DNA of 64,000 nucleotides from Erythrobacter sp. SD-21 (GCF_000181515.1 NZ_ABCG01000004.1:86001-150000), one strand, 5' to 3'. Positions 19,046-27,891 are shown, counted from the first letter of the stretch. The notes: generated by a model from the letters alone, not told the origin. Numbers and translations are program-made.

Positions 19046-19954
19046 TTAAAGCCAGCCTTCGCGCTCGTACCAGCGGGCTGTCTGGGCAAGGCCCTCGGCG
19101 CCGGGAATGCGCGGGTTCCACACGGCGTCAGGTACAGCCCTGTCCGGGCGGCAAACCCAGTCGGCATGGACCATGTAGCCGACGCGATCGGCGGTAAGCT
19201 TGGCCTCGTCGCCGCGCAGCAGCCGGTCGCCGCGGGCGGCCAGTTTGAGAATGGGCGCGGGCAGGTGCGGGGCGAAAACCTTGCGGCCCACCGCCTTGCC
19301 GATGAGTCGCGCCAGCTCGCCATGCTCGTAACCACCTGGCTTGCCGTCGTCGGGCTCGAGCGTCGCGCCCGAGGCTACCCCGGGCGGCGACAGCGCGAGC
19401 AGGCATTCGGCGAGGTCGTCGACATGAATGATTGAGGTGTGCCCTTGCGGCGGGACGGGCACGACGCCGTATTTCGCCGAGCGGAACAATTCAAACATGT
19501 CCTTGTCGCGCGGGCCGTAGACGGCAGGCGGGCGGACGATGGTGAAGTCGAGCCCGCTGGTTTCGACATAGGCTTCGGCATGCGCTTTCGACGAACCGTA
19601 ACGCGAAAGCGAAGGCTCGCGGGCTGAAAGCGAGGATATAAAGACAAAGCGCTTACCTGCCGAACATTGCGTTGCGGCGGCGAGCAACTTGCGTGTGCCC
19701 TCGACATTGGCTTTCTTGAATTCGGCTGGATCGGGAGTGTTCGTGAGCCCCGCGACGTGGATCACGCTTGCGGCGCCATCGCAAAGAGTTTTGAGGGAGC
19801 GCCCATCCGCAAGGCTTCCCTCCACCCACGTGACGCCCCTGCGCGGCGCCTGGCTTCGGCGGGTGAGGGCGCGCACCTCGATGCCCTGCCGCTCGGCCGC
19901 ATCGAGCACCGCCTGCCCGACGAAGCCGGTCGCGCCTGTGAGAGCGACAATCAC
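19046..19954 (-). CDS. NAD(P)-dependent epimerase/dehydratase family protein
   Basis: A 302-residue extended short-chain dehydrogenase. VIVALTGATGFVGQAVLDAA is the Rossmann GxxGxxG region, and SRYGSSKAHAEAYVE is the YxxxK catalytic pair; TIVRPPAVYGPRDKDM is typical of the family. Reaction is not clear; related proteins include NDUFA9-like and sugar-nucleotide enzymes. The GTG at 19954 overlaps the proB stop by four bases (GTGA) and begins exactly at the first Rossmann strand, so I prefer it to upstream in-frame codons. It is the last gene of an obgE-proB-epimerase unit. Confidence 0.85.
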   Translation of the reverse strand: MIVALTGATGFVGQAVLDAAERQGIEVRALTRRSQAPRRGVTWVEGSLADGRSLKTLCDGAASVIHVAGLTNTPDPAEFKKANVEGTRKLLAAATQCSAGKRFVFISSLSAREPSLSRYGSSKAHAEAYVETSGLDFTIVRPPAVYGPRDKDMFELFRSAKYGVVPVPPQGHTSIIHVDDLAECLLALSPPGVASGATLEPDDGKPGGYEHGELARLIGKAVGRKVFAPHLPAPILKLAARGDRLLRGDEAKLTADRVGYMVHADWVCRPDRAVPDAVWNPRIPGAEGLAQTARWYEREGWL

Positions 19955-21072
19955 GCGCGCACCATGTGATCTCGGTGCACGACGGCGGCGCGCGGGGCAT
20001 AGCCTAGCTTGTCCGATTGCTGGTCTTCGCGCAGGCCGAGGATCGCGCGGCATTCGTCTGCGGTGTATTCGACGAGGCCCTGTCCGAGCCGCTCGCCCTT
20101 AGCACCGTGGATCGCGACGAGGTCGCCGCGGCGGAAATCGCCCTCGACCTCGGTCAGTCCGGCAGCAAGGACGCTCGCGCCATTGGCAAGTGCCGTGGTG
20201 CAGCCTTCGTCGACGGTCAGCACGCCCGCGGGTGCCAGGCGGCCGGAGAGCCACGCCTTGCGCGCGCTTTCATCGCCCTGCGGCAGGAAAAGCGTTCCGC
20301 GGCCTGCATCCAGCGCGCGATCGATGGGGGAGGAATGCGTTCCGTTGATGATGGCGAGAGCGATGCCTGCTCGCTCGGCAATGCGGGCGGCCTGCAGCTT
20401 GGCGAGCATCCCGCCCGAGCCGAGCCCGGAGGTGCTTTCGCCTGTCGCCATCGCGATCACTTCGGGCGTCACGCCTTCCACCGTCTCGACGAGTTCGGCG
20501 CCGTCCTCTCTCGGATCGCGGTCAAAAAGCCCGTCGACATCGGACAGCAATAACACCGCCTCGGCCTGCGCCGCCTGCGCCACCCGCGCGGCGAGCCGGT
20601 CGTTGTCGCCGAACCGGATTTCTTCCGTTGCGACGCTGTCGTTCTCGTTGACCACGGGAATCGCGCCTGCCTCGATCAGCCGTTCGAGCGTGGCTGAGGC
20701 GTTAAGGTAGCGCCGCCGGTCTTCGAGATCGTCCAAAGTGACGAGCATCTGCGCGGCAATAAGGTCATGTTGGCCCAGCATCTCGGACCAAAGCCGCGCC
20801 AGTTCGACCTGTCCCACGGACGCCGCGGCCTGCGCGTCGGCAAGGCTCCCGCGTCCGCCCTTCGGCAGCCCCAGCTTCGCTGCGCCAAGCGCGATCGCGC
20901 CGGAAGAGACCACGATAACCTGCGTGCCCGATGCCCCGATCCGCGCAATTTCCTGCGCCAGCGAGGCCAGCCACTCGCCGCGCGCCTTGCCTTCGCTGAT
21001 GAGCAGGGCCGATCCGACCTTGATCACCAGCCGCTTGGCCTTTGCCAGTCCGGAAAGCGTCGTCACCGTCAT
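19951..21072 (-). CDS. proB: glutamate 5-kinase
   Basis: A 373-residue ProB, the ATP-dependent first enzyme of proline synthesis. The amino-acid kinase domain shows RLVIKVGSALL, VVSSGAIALG, GAIPVVNENDSVATEEIRFGDND and GSGGMLAKLQAARIAERAG; the C-terminal PUA domain follows (about 280-360, with FRRGDLVAIHG). Length matches ProBs with a PUA domain. It starts 6 bp after obgE and shares four bases with the epimerase gene. No proA is next to it in this window. Confidence 0.96.
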   Translation of the reverse strand: MTVTTLSGLAKAKRLVIKVGSALLISEGKARGEWLASLAQEIARIGASGTQVIVVSSGAIALGAAKLGLPKGGRGSLADAQAAASVGQVELARLWSEMLGQHDLIAAQMLVTLDDLEDRRRYLNASATLERLIEAGAIPVVNENDSVATEEIRFGDNDRLAARVAQAAQAEAVLLLSDVDGLFDRDPREDGAELVETVEGVTPEVIAMATGESTSGLGSGGMLAKLQAARIAERAGIALAIINGTHSSPIDRALDAGRGTLFLPQGDESARKAWLSGRLAPAGVLTVDEGCTTALANGASVLAAGLTEVEGDFRRGDLVAIHGAKGERLGQGLVEYTADECRAILGLREDQQSDKLGYAPRAAVVHRDHMVRA

Positions 21073-21078
21073 GGGGCG

Positions 21079-22134
21079 TCAGATAGGGGACCAATCGGGC
21101 TCTTCGTCCTCGTCCTCGACCTCTTCGGCCTGTGTTTCGGTCGAGGTGCGGTCGGGCAGATAGGAGAGGACGGCGTCGATCAGTTCCTCGATACCCGCGC
21201 CGGTCGCGCCAGAAATGGCGAAAACCTTGTCGGCACCGGCGGCCAGCAACTCCTCGCCGAAAGCTTCGCCCAGCTCCTTGTCGGCAAGGTCGAGCTTGTT
21301 CAGCGCGACCAACTGCGGCTTGTCGGAAAGGCCCGCGCCATAAGCTTCGAGCTCGGCGTTGACCGTCTGGTAGGCGTCGGCCGGGTCCTGCCCGGCGATG
21401 TCGATCAGGTGGATCAAAACGCGGCAACGCTCGATATGGCCGAGAAAGCGGTCGCCGATCCCCGCGCCGTCCGCCGCGCCTTCGATCAGGCCAGGGATGT
21501 CGGCGAGAACGAACTCGCGGCCCTTGTGGCGCACGACGCCCAGCTTGGGGACGAGAGTGGTGAATGCGTAGTCGCCGACCTTCGCCTTGGCGTTGGTCAC
21601 CTGGTTTATGAAAGTGCTCTTGCCCGCGTTGGGCAAGCCGAGAAGACCCACGTCGGCCAGCAGCTTGAGCCGCAGCCAGACCCACATCTCCTCGCCCGGA
21701 ATGCCCGGCTGGTGCTGGCGCGGAGCGCGGTTGGTGGAGCTTTTGTAGCTGGCGTTGCCGCGTCCGCCCATGCCGCCTTCGAGGAAGACGATCTCCTGCC
21801 CGACCTCGGTGAAATCGGCCAGCACCTCTTCCTTGTCTTCCGAGAGGACTTGCGTGCCGACCGGCACGTCGATCACTAGGTCGGGCGCGCCGGCGCCGGT
21901 CTTGTCCTTGCCCTGACCGTGCATGCCGCGCTTGGCCTTGAAATGCTGCGCGTAACGAAAGTCGATGAGAGTGTTGAGGCCCTGCACGGCGCGGAAGACG
22001 ATATCGCCGCCCCTGCCGCCGTTGCCACCGTCGGGGCCGCCGTATTCGATATATTTTTCGCGCCGGAAGCTGACGGCGCCGGGGCCGCCCGCGCCGGACT
22101 TGAGATAGATCTTGGCCTGGTCGAGAAAATGCAT
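21079..22134 (-). CDS. obgE: GTPase ObgE/CgtA
   Basis: A 351-residue Obg GTPase, involved in large ribosomal subunit assembly and stress control. The glycine-rich Obg domain (1-158) has SGAGGPGAVSFRREKY and GGNGGRGGD; the G domain has GLPNAGKST (G1), DIPGLIEGA (G3) and NKLDL (G4). The C-terminus is a short acidic tail (EEVEDEDEEPDW) and lacks the TGS-like domain of some Gram-positives. The ATG at 22134 is standard. The operon continues to proB. A small hairpin lies in its leader (22149-22170). Confidence 0.97.
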   Translation of the reverse strand: MHFLDQAKIYLKSGAGGPGAVSFRREKYIEYGGPDGGNGGRGGDIVFRAVQGLNTLIDFRYAQHFKAKRGMHGQGKDKTGAGAPDLVIDVPVGTQVLSEDKEEVLADFTEVGQEIVFLEGGMGGRGNASYKSSTNRAPRQHQPGIPGEEMWVWLRLKLLADVGLLGLPNAGKSTFINQVTNAKAKVGDYAFTTLVPKLGVVRHKGREFVLADIPGLIEGAADGAGIGDRFLGHIERCRVLIHLIDIAGQDPADAYQTVNAELEAYGAGLSDKPQLVALNKLDLADKELGEAFGEELLAAGADKVFAISGATGAGIEELIDAVLSYLPDRTSTETQAEEVEDEDEEPDWSPI

Positions 22135-22148
22135 GGAAGCGCCTCTAA

Positions 22149-22170
22149 TCGCTTTTCGCGCGCAAAGCGA
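22149..22170 (-). promoter_or_regulatory. short hairpin in the obgE leader
   Basis: TCGCTTT and AAAGCGA form a perfect 7-bp stem around an 8-nt GC loop, about 15 bp upstream of the obgE start. It could affect translation, but there is no comparative support. Confidence 0.3.
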
Positions 22171-22274
22171 GGCGATTGGTGGATGCGGGGACGACGGGGT
22201 GTCCCGAACCAGACGGAGCGGCTCTCCTGCGATGGAGACCTTGGTTTGCGATCTAGGCGGATGGAGCGGTTATC

Positions 22275-22307
22275 TTGACACGATCTCCATTTGTTCTCAT
22301 TTAGTTC
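22275..22307 (+). promoter_or_regulatory. LexA (SOS) box with upstream -35 element
   Basis: GTTC (22293-22296), seven bases, then GTTC (22304-22307) is an exact match to the alphaproteobacterial LexA operator GTTC-N7-GTTC. A consensus -35 hexamer TTGACA lies at 22275-22280, so the box would cover the spacer and -10 region of that promoter. The winged-helix gene starts 28 bp downstream at 22336. Repression by LexA and induction by DNA damage are predicted. Confidence 0.75.
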
Positions 22308-22335
22308 TCTGCGATTCGGAGAGGAGAGTGCAGCG

Positions 22336-23319
22336 ATGCAGGCCGATTTTTCCTACGAACCCGTCCATGACGGGGCCGGATGTCAGATGAGCGTCACCGT
22401 CCTCGGCGACCGCGACGGCCTGCGCGATCAGATGCGCTGTGATGCGGAGGCGGCTGGATTTCGGGTACTCGAATGTTGCGGGTTCGACGAGTTTGCCAGC
22501 GGGAGTAGCGGGTCGCTAGGCGATCTGGTGCTGGTCGACTGCGGTCAGGCGGATGCCGCCAGTCTGGCGCTGTTGTCCCGGTTGGACATGCGGTGCGGCA
22601 AATCGGGGGCGCAACTAGTCGTCTCCACCACGATGGAGGCGCTCGACGCGGTGTTCGGATGCTTCGCCATGTCGGGCGCGCAGATGCTCGTCGATCCGGG
22701 CCGGGCAGAACGCGTCATCGCCATCGGCCGTGTGCTGGCGCAGGTGCCGAATCTGCGTGTGCGCGAGTTGAGCGAGGAGGATCGACTTCTACTCCTGCGG
22801 CTAACCGAACAGGTTTCGCAAGTCGCCGAACGGCTGGAGGGGCTTTCCCCCAGCATCGCTCCCGGCCAGCGACAAGGAGGCGGAGCTTTCCGTTTCGAGT
22901 CACCCGCACAAGCCTTCGCGCACGAAGGAGGACAGTATGCTGTGCAAGAAGCGGCTGTACCTCGTCTTCCATCAGGTTCCGCGATACGAAACCTGATCCG
23001 TTCTAGAAGGGTTCGAGCGCAGTTCTTCGATGCCGAACTTTTTGCCGATCCTGCTTGGGATATACTGCTCGATCTCGCTGCCGCTCGGGCGGAGCGGCGT
23101 CAGGTAAGCGTCACTTCATTATGTATCGCAGCCGGTGTCCCAGCGACCACTGCGCTGCGCTGGATTTCGCAGATGGTCGACGCCGAGTTGCTTATCCGCA
23201 TTCCCGATCCGCATGACCGGCGCCGAGCGCATATTGCACTTTCTGACGAAACCGCAGATCGCATGGCCCGATACTTTGCGGCGGTGAATATTATTGATCG
23301 CGTCGAGGTCGAAGCCTGA
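22336..23319 (+). CDS. winged-helix (MarR-type) DNA-binding protein under a LexA box
   Basis: A 327-residue protein I cannot assign to a named family. Residues 17-140 look like a degenerate receiver domain (MSVTVLGDRDGL, LGDLVLVDCGQADAA, LVVSTTMEALDAVF), followed by a helical linker (ELSEEDRLLLLRLTEQV). The C-terminal 90 residues form a MarR-like winged helix: AAARAERRQVSVTSLCIA, VPATTALRWISQMVDAELLIR, a wing with PDPHDRRRAHIALSD. The start at ATG 22336 has GAGAGGAGAG upstream. It is separated from obgE by a divergent intergenic region with the LexA box. Predicted transcriptional regulator; targets unknown. Confidence 0.78.
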   Translation: MQADFSYEPVHDGAGCQMSVTVLGDRDGLRDQMRCDAEAAGFRVLECCGFDEFASGSSGSLGDLVLVDCGQADAASLALLSRLDMRCGKSGAQLVVSTTMEALDAVFGCFAMSGAQMLVDPGRAERVIAIGRVLAQVPNLRVRELSEEDRLLLLRLTEQVSQVAERLEGLSPSIAPGQRQGGGAFRFESPAQAFAHEGGQYAVQEAAVPRLPSGSAIRNLIRSRRVRAQFFDAELFADPAWDILLDLAAARAERRQVSVTSLCIAAGVPATTALRWISQMVDAELLIRIPDPHDRRRAHIALSDETADRMARYFAAVNIIDRVEVEA

Positions 23320-23340
23320 GCACGAGAAAGCTCTCGGGTA

Positions 23341-24603
23341 TCAGCCGATCAACCAGTCGGGGACGCGTTCGGCGTCCATGATTGCGCCGGCGGCGATGCG
23401 GTCAGCGACGACCGCGTACCTATCGCCGTCAACGAGTACTTCGGCCACGAACCCACGGGAATTGTAGCTTGATGCCATAGTCGCGCCATAGGCACCCGCG
23501 GTACGGAAGACGGCAAGGTCGCCAGGTGCCAGAACATCGATCTTGCGGTCCATGGCAAAGGTGTCGCCGGTCTCGCAAATTGGGCCGACGATGTGCGCAA
23601 TGGTTTTCTCGCCTGTCGGCTCGACCGCCTCGAAATCGTGCCAAGCCCCGTACATGGCGGGGCGCGCCAGATCGTTCATCGCGGCATCGACCACGAGGAA
23701 AGGCCGCTCGATCCCGCGCTTCACCCGGATCACACGGGTGAGCAGGACGCCGGCATTCCCTGCAATCACGCGGCCGGGCTCGAACATCAGCTGCACGTTC
23801 CAGTCTCTGGTCAGGCGAGTCACCATGGCCCCGTATTCAGCCGGTGCGGGCAGTTCTTCGCCGGCCTTGTAAGGTACACCCAAGCCGCCACCGAGATCGG
23901 CGTGGGTGACCGAACAGCCGCCCGCGCGCAATTCCTTGATCAGCGCGCCGACCTTGCCGAAGGCTGCCTCAAGCGGCTCGAGATCGGCCAGCTGGCTGCC
24001 GATGTGAACGGCGATCCCGCGCATATCGAGACCCTCTTCCTTCGCCAGCGCGGTATAGATCGCAGCCGCGCGGTCGAGCGGAACGCCGAACTTGTTCTCG
24101 CGCTTGCCGGTAGAAATCTTCTCATGCGTGCGCGCATCGACATCGGGATTGACGCGCAGGGCGCAGGCCGCGCGCTTGCCGAAGCGGCGGGCGATGGCGG
24201 CCAGTTCGTAACCCTCTTCCTCGCTCTCGATGTTAAACTGGCCGATGCCTTCTTCCAGCCCCTGCTGCAATTCCGCATGAGTTTTGCCGACGCCGGAGAA
24301 AACGATGTCCTCGGGCTTCATCCCGGCCTTGAGCGCACGCGTCAGCTCGCCGCCCGAAACCACATCGGCGCCATAGCCTTCGTTCGCCAGCAGGCGCAGC
24401 ACGGCAAGGTTGGGATTGGCCTTTACCGCGAAGGCGATGTGCGGCTGTTTCAGCTCCGAAAGAGCGTCGCGAAACACGCGCGCGTGGCGCACAAGCGTCG
24501 CGCGCGAATAGACATAGACGGGCGTGCCGACTTCCTCGGCAATCAGGGGGAGGGGCACGTCTTCTGCGAAGAGTATGCCGTCGCGGTGCTGGAAATGGTC
24601 CAT
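23341..24603 (-). CDS. lysA: diaminopimelate decarboxylase
   Basis: A 420-residue fold-III PLP decarboxylase that makes lysine from meso-diaminopimelate. HIAFAVKANPNLAVL contains the PLP lysine, HIGSQLADLEPLEAA and GGGLGVPY are PLP/substrate motifs, and CETGDTFAMDRK carries the catalytic cysteine of the partner subunit site. It is the last gene of an argH-lipoprotein-lysA unit, 78 bp after the lipoprotein gene. The order argH-lipoprotein-lysA recurs in sphingomonads. Confidence 0.97.
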   Translation of the reverse strand: MDHFQHRDGILFAEDVPLPLIAEEVGTPVYVYSRATLVRHARVFRDALSELKQPHIAFAVKANPNLAVLRLLANEGYGADVVSGGELTRALKAGMKPEDIVFSGVGKTHAELQQGLEEGIGQFNIESEEEGYELAAIARRFGKRAACALRVNPDVDARTHEKISTGKRENKFGVPLDRAAAIYTALAKEEGLDMRGIAVHIGSQLADLEPLEAAFGKVGALIKELRAGGCSVTHADLGGGLGVPYKAGEELPAPAEYGAMVTRLTRDWNVQLMFEPGRVIAGNAGVLLTRVIRVKRGIERPFLVVDAAMNDLARPAMYGAWHDFEAVEPTGEKTIAHIVGPICETGDTFAMDRKIDVLAPGDLAVFRTAGAYGATMASSYNSRGFVAEVLVDGDRYAVVADRIAAGAIMDAERVPDWLIG

Positions 24604-24681
24604 GGGTGCGTGCCATGCCGCCGAGCCACGGCAGAGTCGAGACAGCTTAGGTTCGCGTGCGCTTATCTCGCCTTGACGCGA

Positions 24682-24951
24682 TCAGGCGGGATCATCGCCC
24701 TCTTCGGGCGGCAGATCGAAGGGATCGTCCTCGCGCTCTTCGGAACGCGTGCGCAGTTCAACCGAGCGATCGGGCGCGGCCTGTGTGTCGAGCTCAAGGA
24801 GGTCGCGCGCATCCGGCTGCACTTCCGCGCCGAAGGGTTTGGGCGGCAGGCTTTGGCCGGCAACCGGCGTCAATTCGGCTTTCTGCCCGCAGGCTGAAAG
24901 GGCGGCCAAGACGACAAAAGCGGCGGCAAGGGCGGCAAAACTGCGTGTCAC
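24682..24951 (-). CDS. small lipoprotein (LptM-like)
   Basis: An 89-residue protein with a lipoprotein signal peptide: a positive N-terminus, hydrophobic stretch and lipobox ALSACGQK, so Cys21 should be lipidated. The remainder is short, acidic and proline-rich without recognisable domain. Small lipoproteins between argH and lysA or near dapF are often annotated as LptM/YifL, which helps LptD maturation in E. coli; similarity here is limited to size, lipobox and context. Its start overlaps the argH stop by four bases. Confidence 0.75.
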   Translation of the reverse strand: MTRSFAALAAAFVVLAALSACGQKAELTPVAGQSLPPKPFGAEVQPDARDLLELDTQAAPDRSVELRTRSEEREDDPFDLPPEEGDDPA

Positions 24952-26327
24952 GATGCGAAATTCTCCAGCCGCTTGCGGGCTTCTTCGACCTGCTCCCTAA
25001 CACGGACCGGCGCAGTCCCGCCATAGGAAGCGCGCGCGGCGACCGAGGCGTCGACCGAAAGCGCGTCGAACACGCGCTCGTCGATCCGTGTGTCGATGCC
25101 TTGGAGGTCTTCGATCGACAGTCCGTCGAGCGCGACCCCCTTCTCGTCGGCCAGCTTCACGGCGGCGCCGGTTATGTGGTGGGCCTCGCGGAACGGGATA
25201 TCGGCCTGCCGCACCAGCCAGTCGGCGAAATCGGTCGCAGTGGCGTGGCCCGCCTCTGCCGCCTCCCGCATGCGCGCGGTCTGGAATGCGCTGTCCGCGA
25301 CCATGCCGGCCATGGCGGCAAGGCTCAGGTCGAGGAGGCCCGCCGCCTCGAAGACGGGCGGTTTGTCGTCCTGCATGTCCTTGGAATAGGCGAGCGGCAG
25401 GCCCTTCATGGTCACCATGAGGCTGGTCGCACAGCCGATCACGCGCCCGGCATGGCCGCGCACCAGTTCGGCCGCGTCGGGATTGCGCTTTTGCGGCATG
25501 ATCGAACTGCCGGTCGAGAGCGTATCGGGCAGCTTCACGAATCCGAAGGGCTGGCTCGCCCAAATGATGAATTCCTCTGCCAGTCGCGACAGGTGGAGCG
25601 AGCACTGGCTGGCCGCCATCAGGTAATCGAGCGCAAAATCGCGGTCCGACACGGCGTCGAGGCTGTTGCGGGTGGGCGCCGCAAAACCGAGCGCTTTTGC
25701 CGTTATCTTTCGGTCGAGGTCGAAGCCGGTTCCCGCCAGAGCAGCCGACCCTAAGGGGCATTCGTCCATCCGCACCAGCGCATCGGCAAAGCGCGAACGG
25801 TCCCGCATGAGCATCTCGAAATAGGCGAGCAGGTGATGGCCCAGTGTCACCGGCTGCGCGGTCTGCAAATGCGTGAAGCCGGGCATGATGCTGTCCGCGT
25901 GTTCGCCCGCCCGCTCGACCAGCGCACCCAGCATGGCATCGAGACCGGCAATCGCGCCCTGCATCGCGCTGCGCACCCACATGCGAAAATCGGTCGCCAC
26001 CTGGTCGTTGCGGCTGCGGGCGGTGTGGAGGCGTCCGGCCGCAGGGCCGACGATCTCGGTGAGGCGCGATTCCACGGTCATGTGGATGTCTTCAAGGTCC
26101 CAGTCTTCGGGCACGCCATCGCGTTCGTATTCGGCGGCGACCTGCTGCAGGCCCTCGTCGATCGTCCTTGCATCGGCCTCGCTCACGATGCCCTGCTTCG
26201 CCAGCATGGCGACATGCGCGCGGCTTCCTGCGATATCCTCGCGCCAAAGCGCCTTGTCGAAGGGTATCGAGGCGTTGATTTCCCGCATGATCGCGCTAGG
26301 CCCTTCGGCGAACCTGCTGCCCCACAT
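24948..26327 (-). CDS. argH: argininosuccinate lyase
   Basis: A 459-residue fumarase/aspartase superfamily enzyme, last step of arginine synthesis. [21 protein letters not shown] is the normal N-terminus; [35 protein letters not shown] and the signature [12 protein letters not shown] are all present. I use ATG 26327; an in-frame ATG at 26375 would add 16 polar residues and overlap the divergent TlpA-like gene. Only 16 bp separate the two divergent start codons, so at least one promoter must lie inside the other gene. Confidence 0.96.
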   Translation of the reverse strand: MWGSRFAEGPSAIMREINASIPFDKALWREDIAGSRAHVAMLAKQGIVSEADARTIDEGLQQVAAEYERDGVPEDWDLEDIHMTVESRLTEIVGPAAGRLHTARSRNDQVATDFRMWVRSAMQGAIAGLDAMLGALVERAGEHADSIMPGFTHLQTAQPVTLGHHLLAYFEMLMRDRSRFADALVRMDECPLGSAALAGTGFDLDRKITAKALGFAAPTRNSLDAVSDRDFALDYLMAASQCSLHLSRLAEEFIIWASQPFGFVKLPDTLSTGSSIMPQKRNPDAAELVRGHAGRVIGCATSLMVTMKGLPLAYSKDMQDDKPPVFEAAGLLDLSLAAMAGMVADSAFQTARMREAAEAGHATATDFADWLVRQADIPFREAHHITGAAVKLADEKGVALDGLSIEDLQGIDTRIDERVFDALSVDASVAARASYGGTAPVRVREQVEEARKRLENFAS

Positions 26328-26343
26328 GCTGTTGGAGCCCTGA

Positions 26344-26901
26344 TTGTCCCGCTTTTCGCTCACGCTCGTATCCATTTTCGCCCTGTCGCTGGCCGCCTGC
26401 GATAGGAGCGCACCCGACGCGGCGCAAGAAAGCGGTGCTTCGAGCGCAGCAAGCGGCGAGATCGACCGCGGCAATGCGGGCGCGCTGATGCCCGCCGCCA
26501 ACTTGCGTGACCTTGAGGAACGCGAACTCAATCTCGGCGCGGTTCAGGGCACGCCAGTGTTGCTCAACCTGTGGGCGACATGGTGCGCGCCCTGCATCAA
26601 AGAGATGCCGCTGCTCGATGAGCTGGCGGGCGACTATGGCGATGGATTGCGGGTCATTACCGTCAGCCAGGACATGGGCGGGCCCGACAAGGTGGCGGAG
26701 TTCTTTGCCCAGAACAGTTTCGACCATCTGGAATCCTGGAGGGACCCGCAGGCCGAACTCGGCTTCTCGCTAGGCGGCGGCTCGCTCCCCACCACCGTGA
26801 TGTACGACGCGCAGGGGCAGGAAGTCTGGCGCGTACGCGGGGACTACGACTGGTCGAGCGAGGAAGCGCGCGCCGCGATCGACGCGGTGCTATCCAAGTA
26901 A
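26344..26901 (+). CDS. TlpA-family thioredoxin-like lipoprotein
   Basis: A 185-residue protein with an N-terminal signal and lipobox LSLAACDR (Cys19), then a thioredoxin fold. The active site is [13 protein letters not shown] (Cys81, Cys84), and [12 protein letters not shown] contains the cis-proline loop. It should be a membrane-anchored periplasmic thiol reductase or oxidoreductase acting on apocytochrome or other substrates. No ATG or GTG gives the complete signal peptide; the only in-frame start that does so is TTG 26344. This TTG lies 16 bp from the argH ATG on the other strand. Confidence 0.85.
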   Translation: MSRFSLTLVSIFALSLAACDRSAPDAAQESGASSAASGEIDRGNAGALMPAANLRDLEERELNLGAVQGTPVLLNLWATWCAPCIKEMPLLDELAGDYGDGLRVITVSQDMGGPDKVAEFFAQNSFDHLESWRDPQAELGFSLGGGSLPTTVMYDAQGQEVWRVRGDYDWSSEEARAAIDAVLSK

Positions 26902-26931
26902 GCGGGGCCTCTTGCCGTAGCCTGCCTTGCT

Positions 26932-26955
26932 CTATATAAGAGAATTCTAATATAG
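26932..26955. promoter_or_regulatory. A/T-rich imperfect palindrome before the TauE/SafE gene
   Basis: CTATAT (26932-26937) and ATATAG (26950-26955) enclose AGAATTCT, itself a palindrome, in an otherwise GC-rich region. It ends at the ribosome-binding site (GGAG, 26955-26958) of the permease gene. Sulfur-exporter genes are often controlled by ArsR-type repressors (BigR) that bind such sites. The assignment here is inference. Confidence 0.4.
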
Positions 26956-26960
26956 GAGCA

Positions 26961-27740
26961 ATGATGGCTGACTGGATCTACTGGCTCTCGGGCGCGCTTT
27001 CGGGTGGTGCCACGGGCTTCGTGCTCGGCCTGATCGGCGGGGGCGGCTCGATCCTTGCTGTGCCGCTGATGGTCTATGTAGTGGGCGTTGCCAATCCACA
27101 CACGGCGATCGGGACCAGCGCGCTGGCAGTGGCGGCGAACGCTCTTGCCGGTCTAGTGAACCATGCACGTGCGGGGACGGTGAAATGGCCCTGCGGCATG
27201 ACCTTTGCGGCCGCCGGAATGCTGGGCGCGCTGGCCGGATCGACGCTCGGCAAGAATTTCGACGGGCAGAAGCTTCTGTTCCTGTTTGCCCTGTTGATGC
27301 TGGTGGTCGGCGTGCTGATGTTGCGCGGCAAGGGGCGTTTGGCCGATGAAGACGTCCAGCTGGGCCGCGACAACGCGCCCAAGCTGCTCGCGAGCGGGCT
27401 TGGCACGGGCGCGGTTTCGGGGTTCTTCGGCATCGGCGGCGGGTTCCTGATCGTGCCCGGCCTGCTCGGCGCGACGCGTATGCCGATGATCAACGCGGTC
27501 GGGACCAGCCTCGTCGCGGTGACCGCTTTCGGAATTACGACGGCGGGGAATTACGCCCTGTCGGGCTATGTCGACTGGGCGCTGGCAGGCGTGTTCGTGG
27601 CAGGCGGTGTGATTGGCAGCCTGCTGGGCACGCGCTTTGCGCGCAGGCTGTCGAGCACAGGTGCGCTCACGAACATCTTTGCAGGCGTAATCTTCCTCGT
27701 CGCCGGTTACATGCTGTGGCAAAACTGGATGGCGATGTAA
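26961..27740 (+). CDS. TauE/SafE family sulfite exporter-like permease
   Basis: A 259-residue protein with about eight membrane segments and the internal duplication of the TauE/SafE family: GATGFVLGLIGGGGSILAVPLMVYV and GAVSGFFGIGGGFLIVPGLLG are the two repeat motifs, each followed by GTSALAV or GTSLVAV. Members export sulfite, sulfoacetate or other organosulfur anions. Two in-frame Met codons start the protein (26961 and 26964); either may be used with GGAG upstream. It is separated from the TlpA-like gene by 59 bp containing a possible operator. Confidence 0.9.
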   Translation: MMADWIYWLSGALSGGATGFVLGLIGGGGSILAVPLMVYVVGVANPHTAIGTSALAVAANALAGLVNHARAGTVKWPCGMTFAAAGMLGALAGSTLGKNFDGQKLLFLFALLMLVVGVLMLRGKGRLADEDVQLGRDNAPKLLASGLGTGAVSGFFGIGGGFLIVPGLLGATRMPMINAVGTSLVAVTAFGITTAGNYALSGYVDWALAGVFVAGGVIGSLLGTRFARRLSSTGALTNIFAGVIFLVAGYMLWQNWMAM

Positions 27741-27769
27741 GGGGAGGCGCCGGTCGCTTGCGCTCTGGA

Positions 27770-27815
27770 GTTTCGATGCAAATCCTTCCCCCGGATGGAT
27801 TTGTTTTATCGAAAC
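27770..27815. other. long interrupted hairpin adjoining the tRNA-Val 3' end
   Basis: GTTTCGAT (27770-27777) pairs with ATCGAAAC (27808-27815), and inside it CAAATCC (27779-27785) pairs with GGATTTG (27797-27803). The outer arm ends at the base next to the CCA of tRNA-Val. On the tRNA strand there is no U tract after it. It may be a terminator, a 3' processing structure or a remnant of an attachment site. Confidence 0.6.
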
Positions 27816-27891
27816 TGGTGGGCGCTGACGGGCTCGAACCGCCGACCCTCTCGGTGTAAACGAGATGCTCTACCAACTGAGCTAAGCGCCC
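27816..27891 (-). tRNA. tRNA-Val (anticodon TAC)
   Basis: A 76-nt cloverleaf on the minus strand. Acceptor GGGCGCT pairs perfectly with AGCGCCC, the D arm is GCTC/GAGC, the anticodon stem TCTCG/CGAGA encloses TTTACAC (anticodon TAC, valine), and the T arm is GGCGG-TTCGAGC-CCGTC. CCA is encoded. Confidence 0.97.

Noticed and set aside
23323..23336. Hairpin CGAGA-AAGC-TCTCG between the winged-helix gene and lysA as a terminator
   Set aside because: A 5-bp stem without a U tract is too weak to call.
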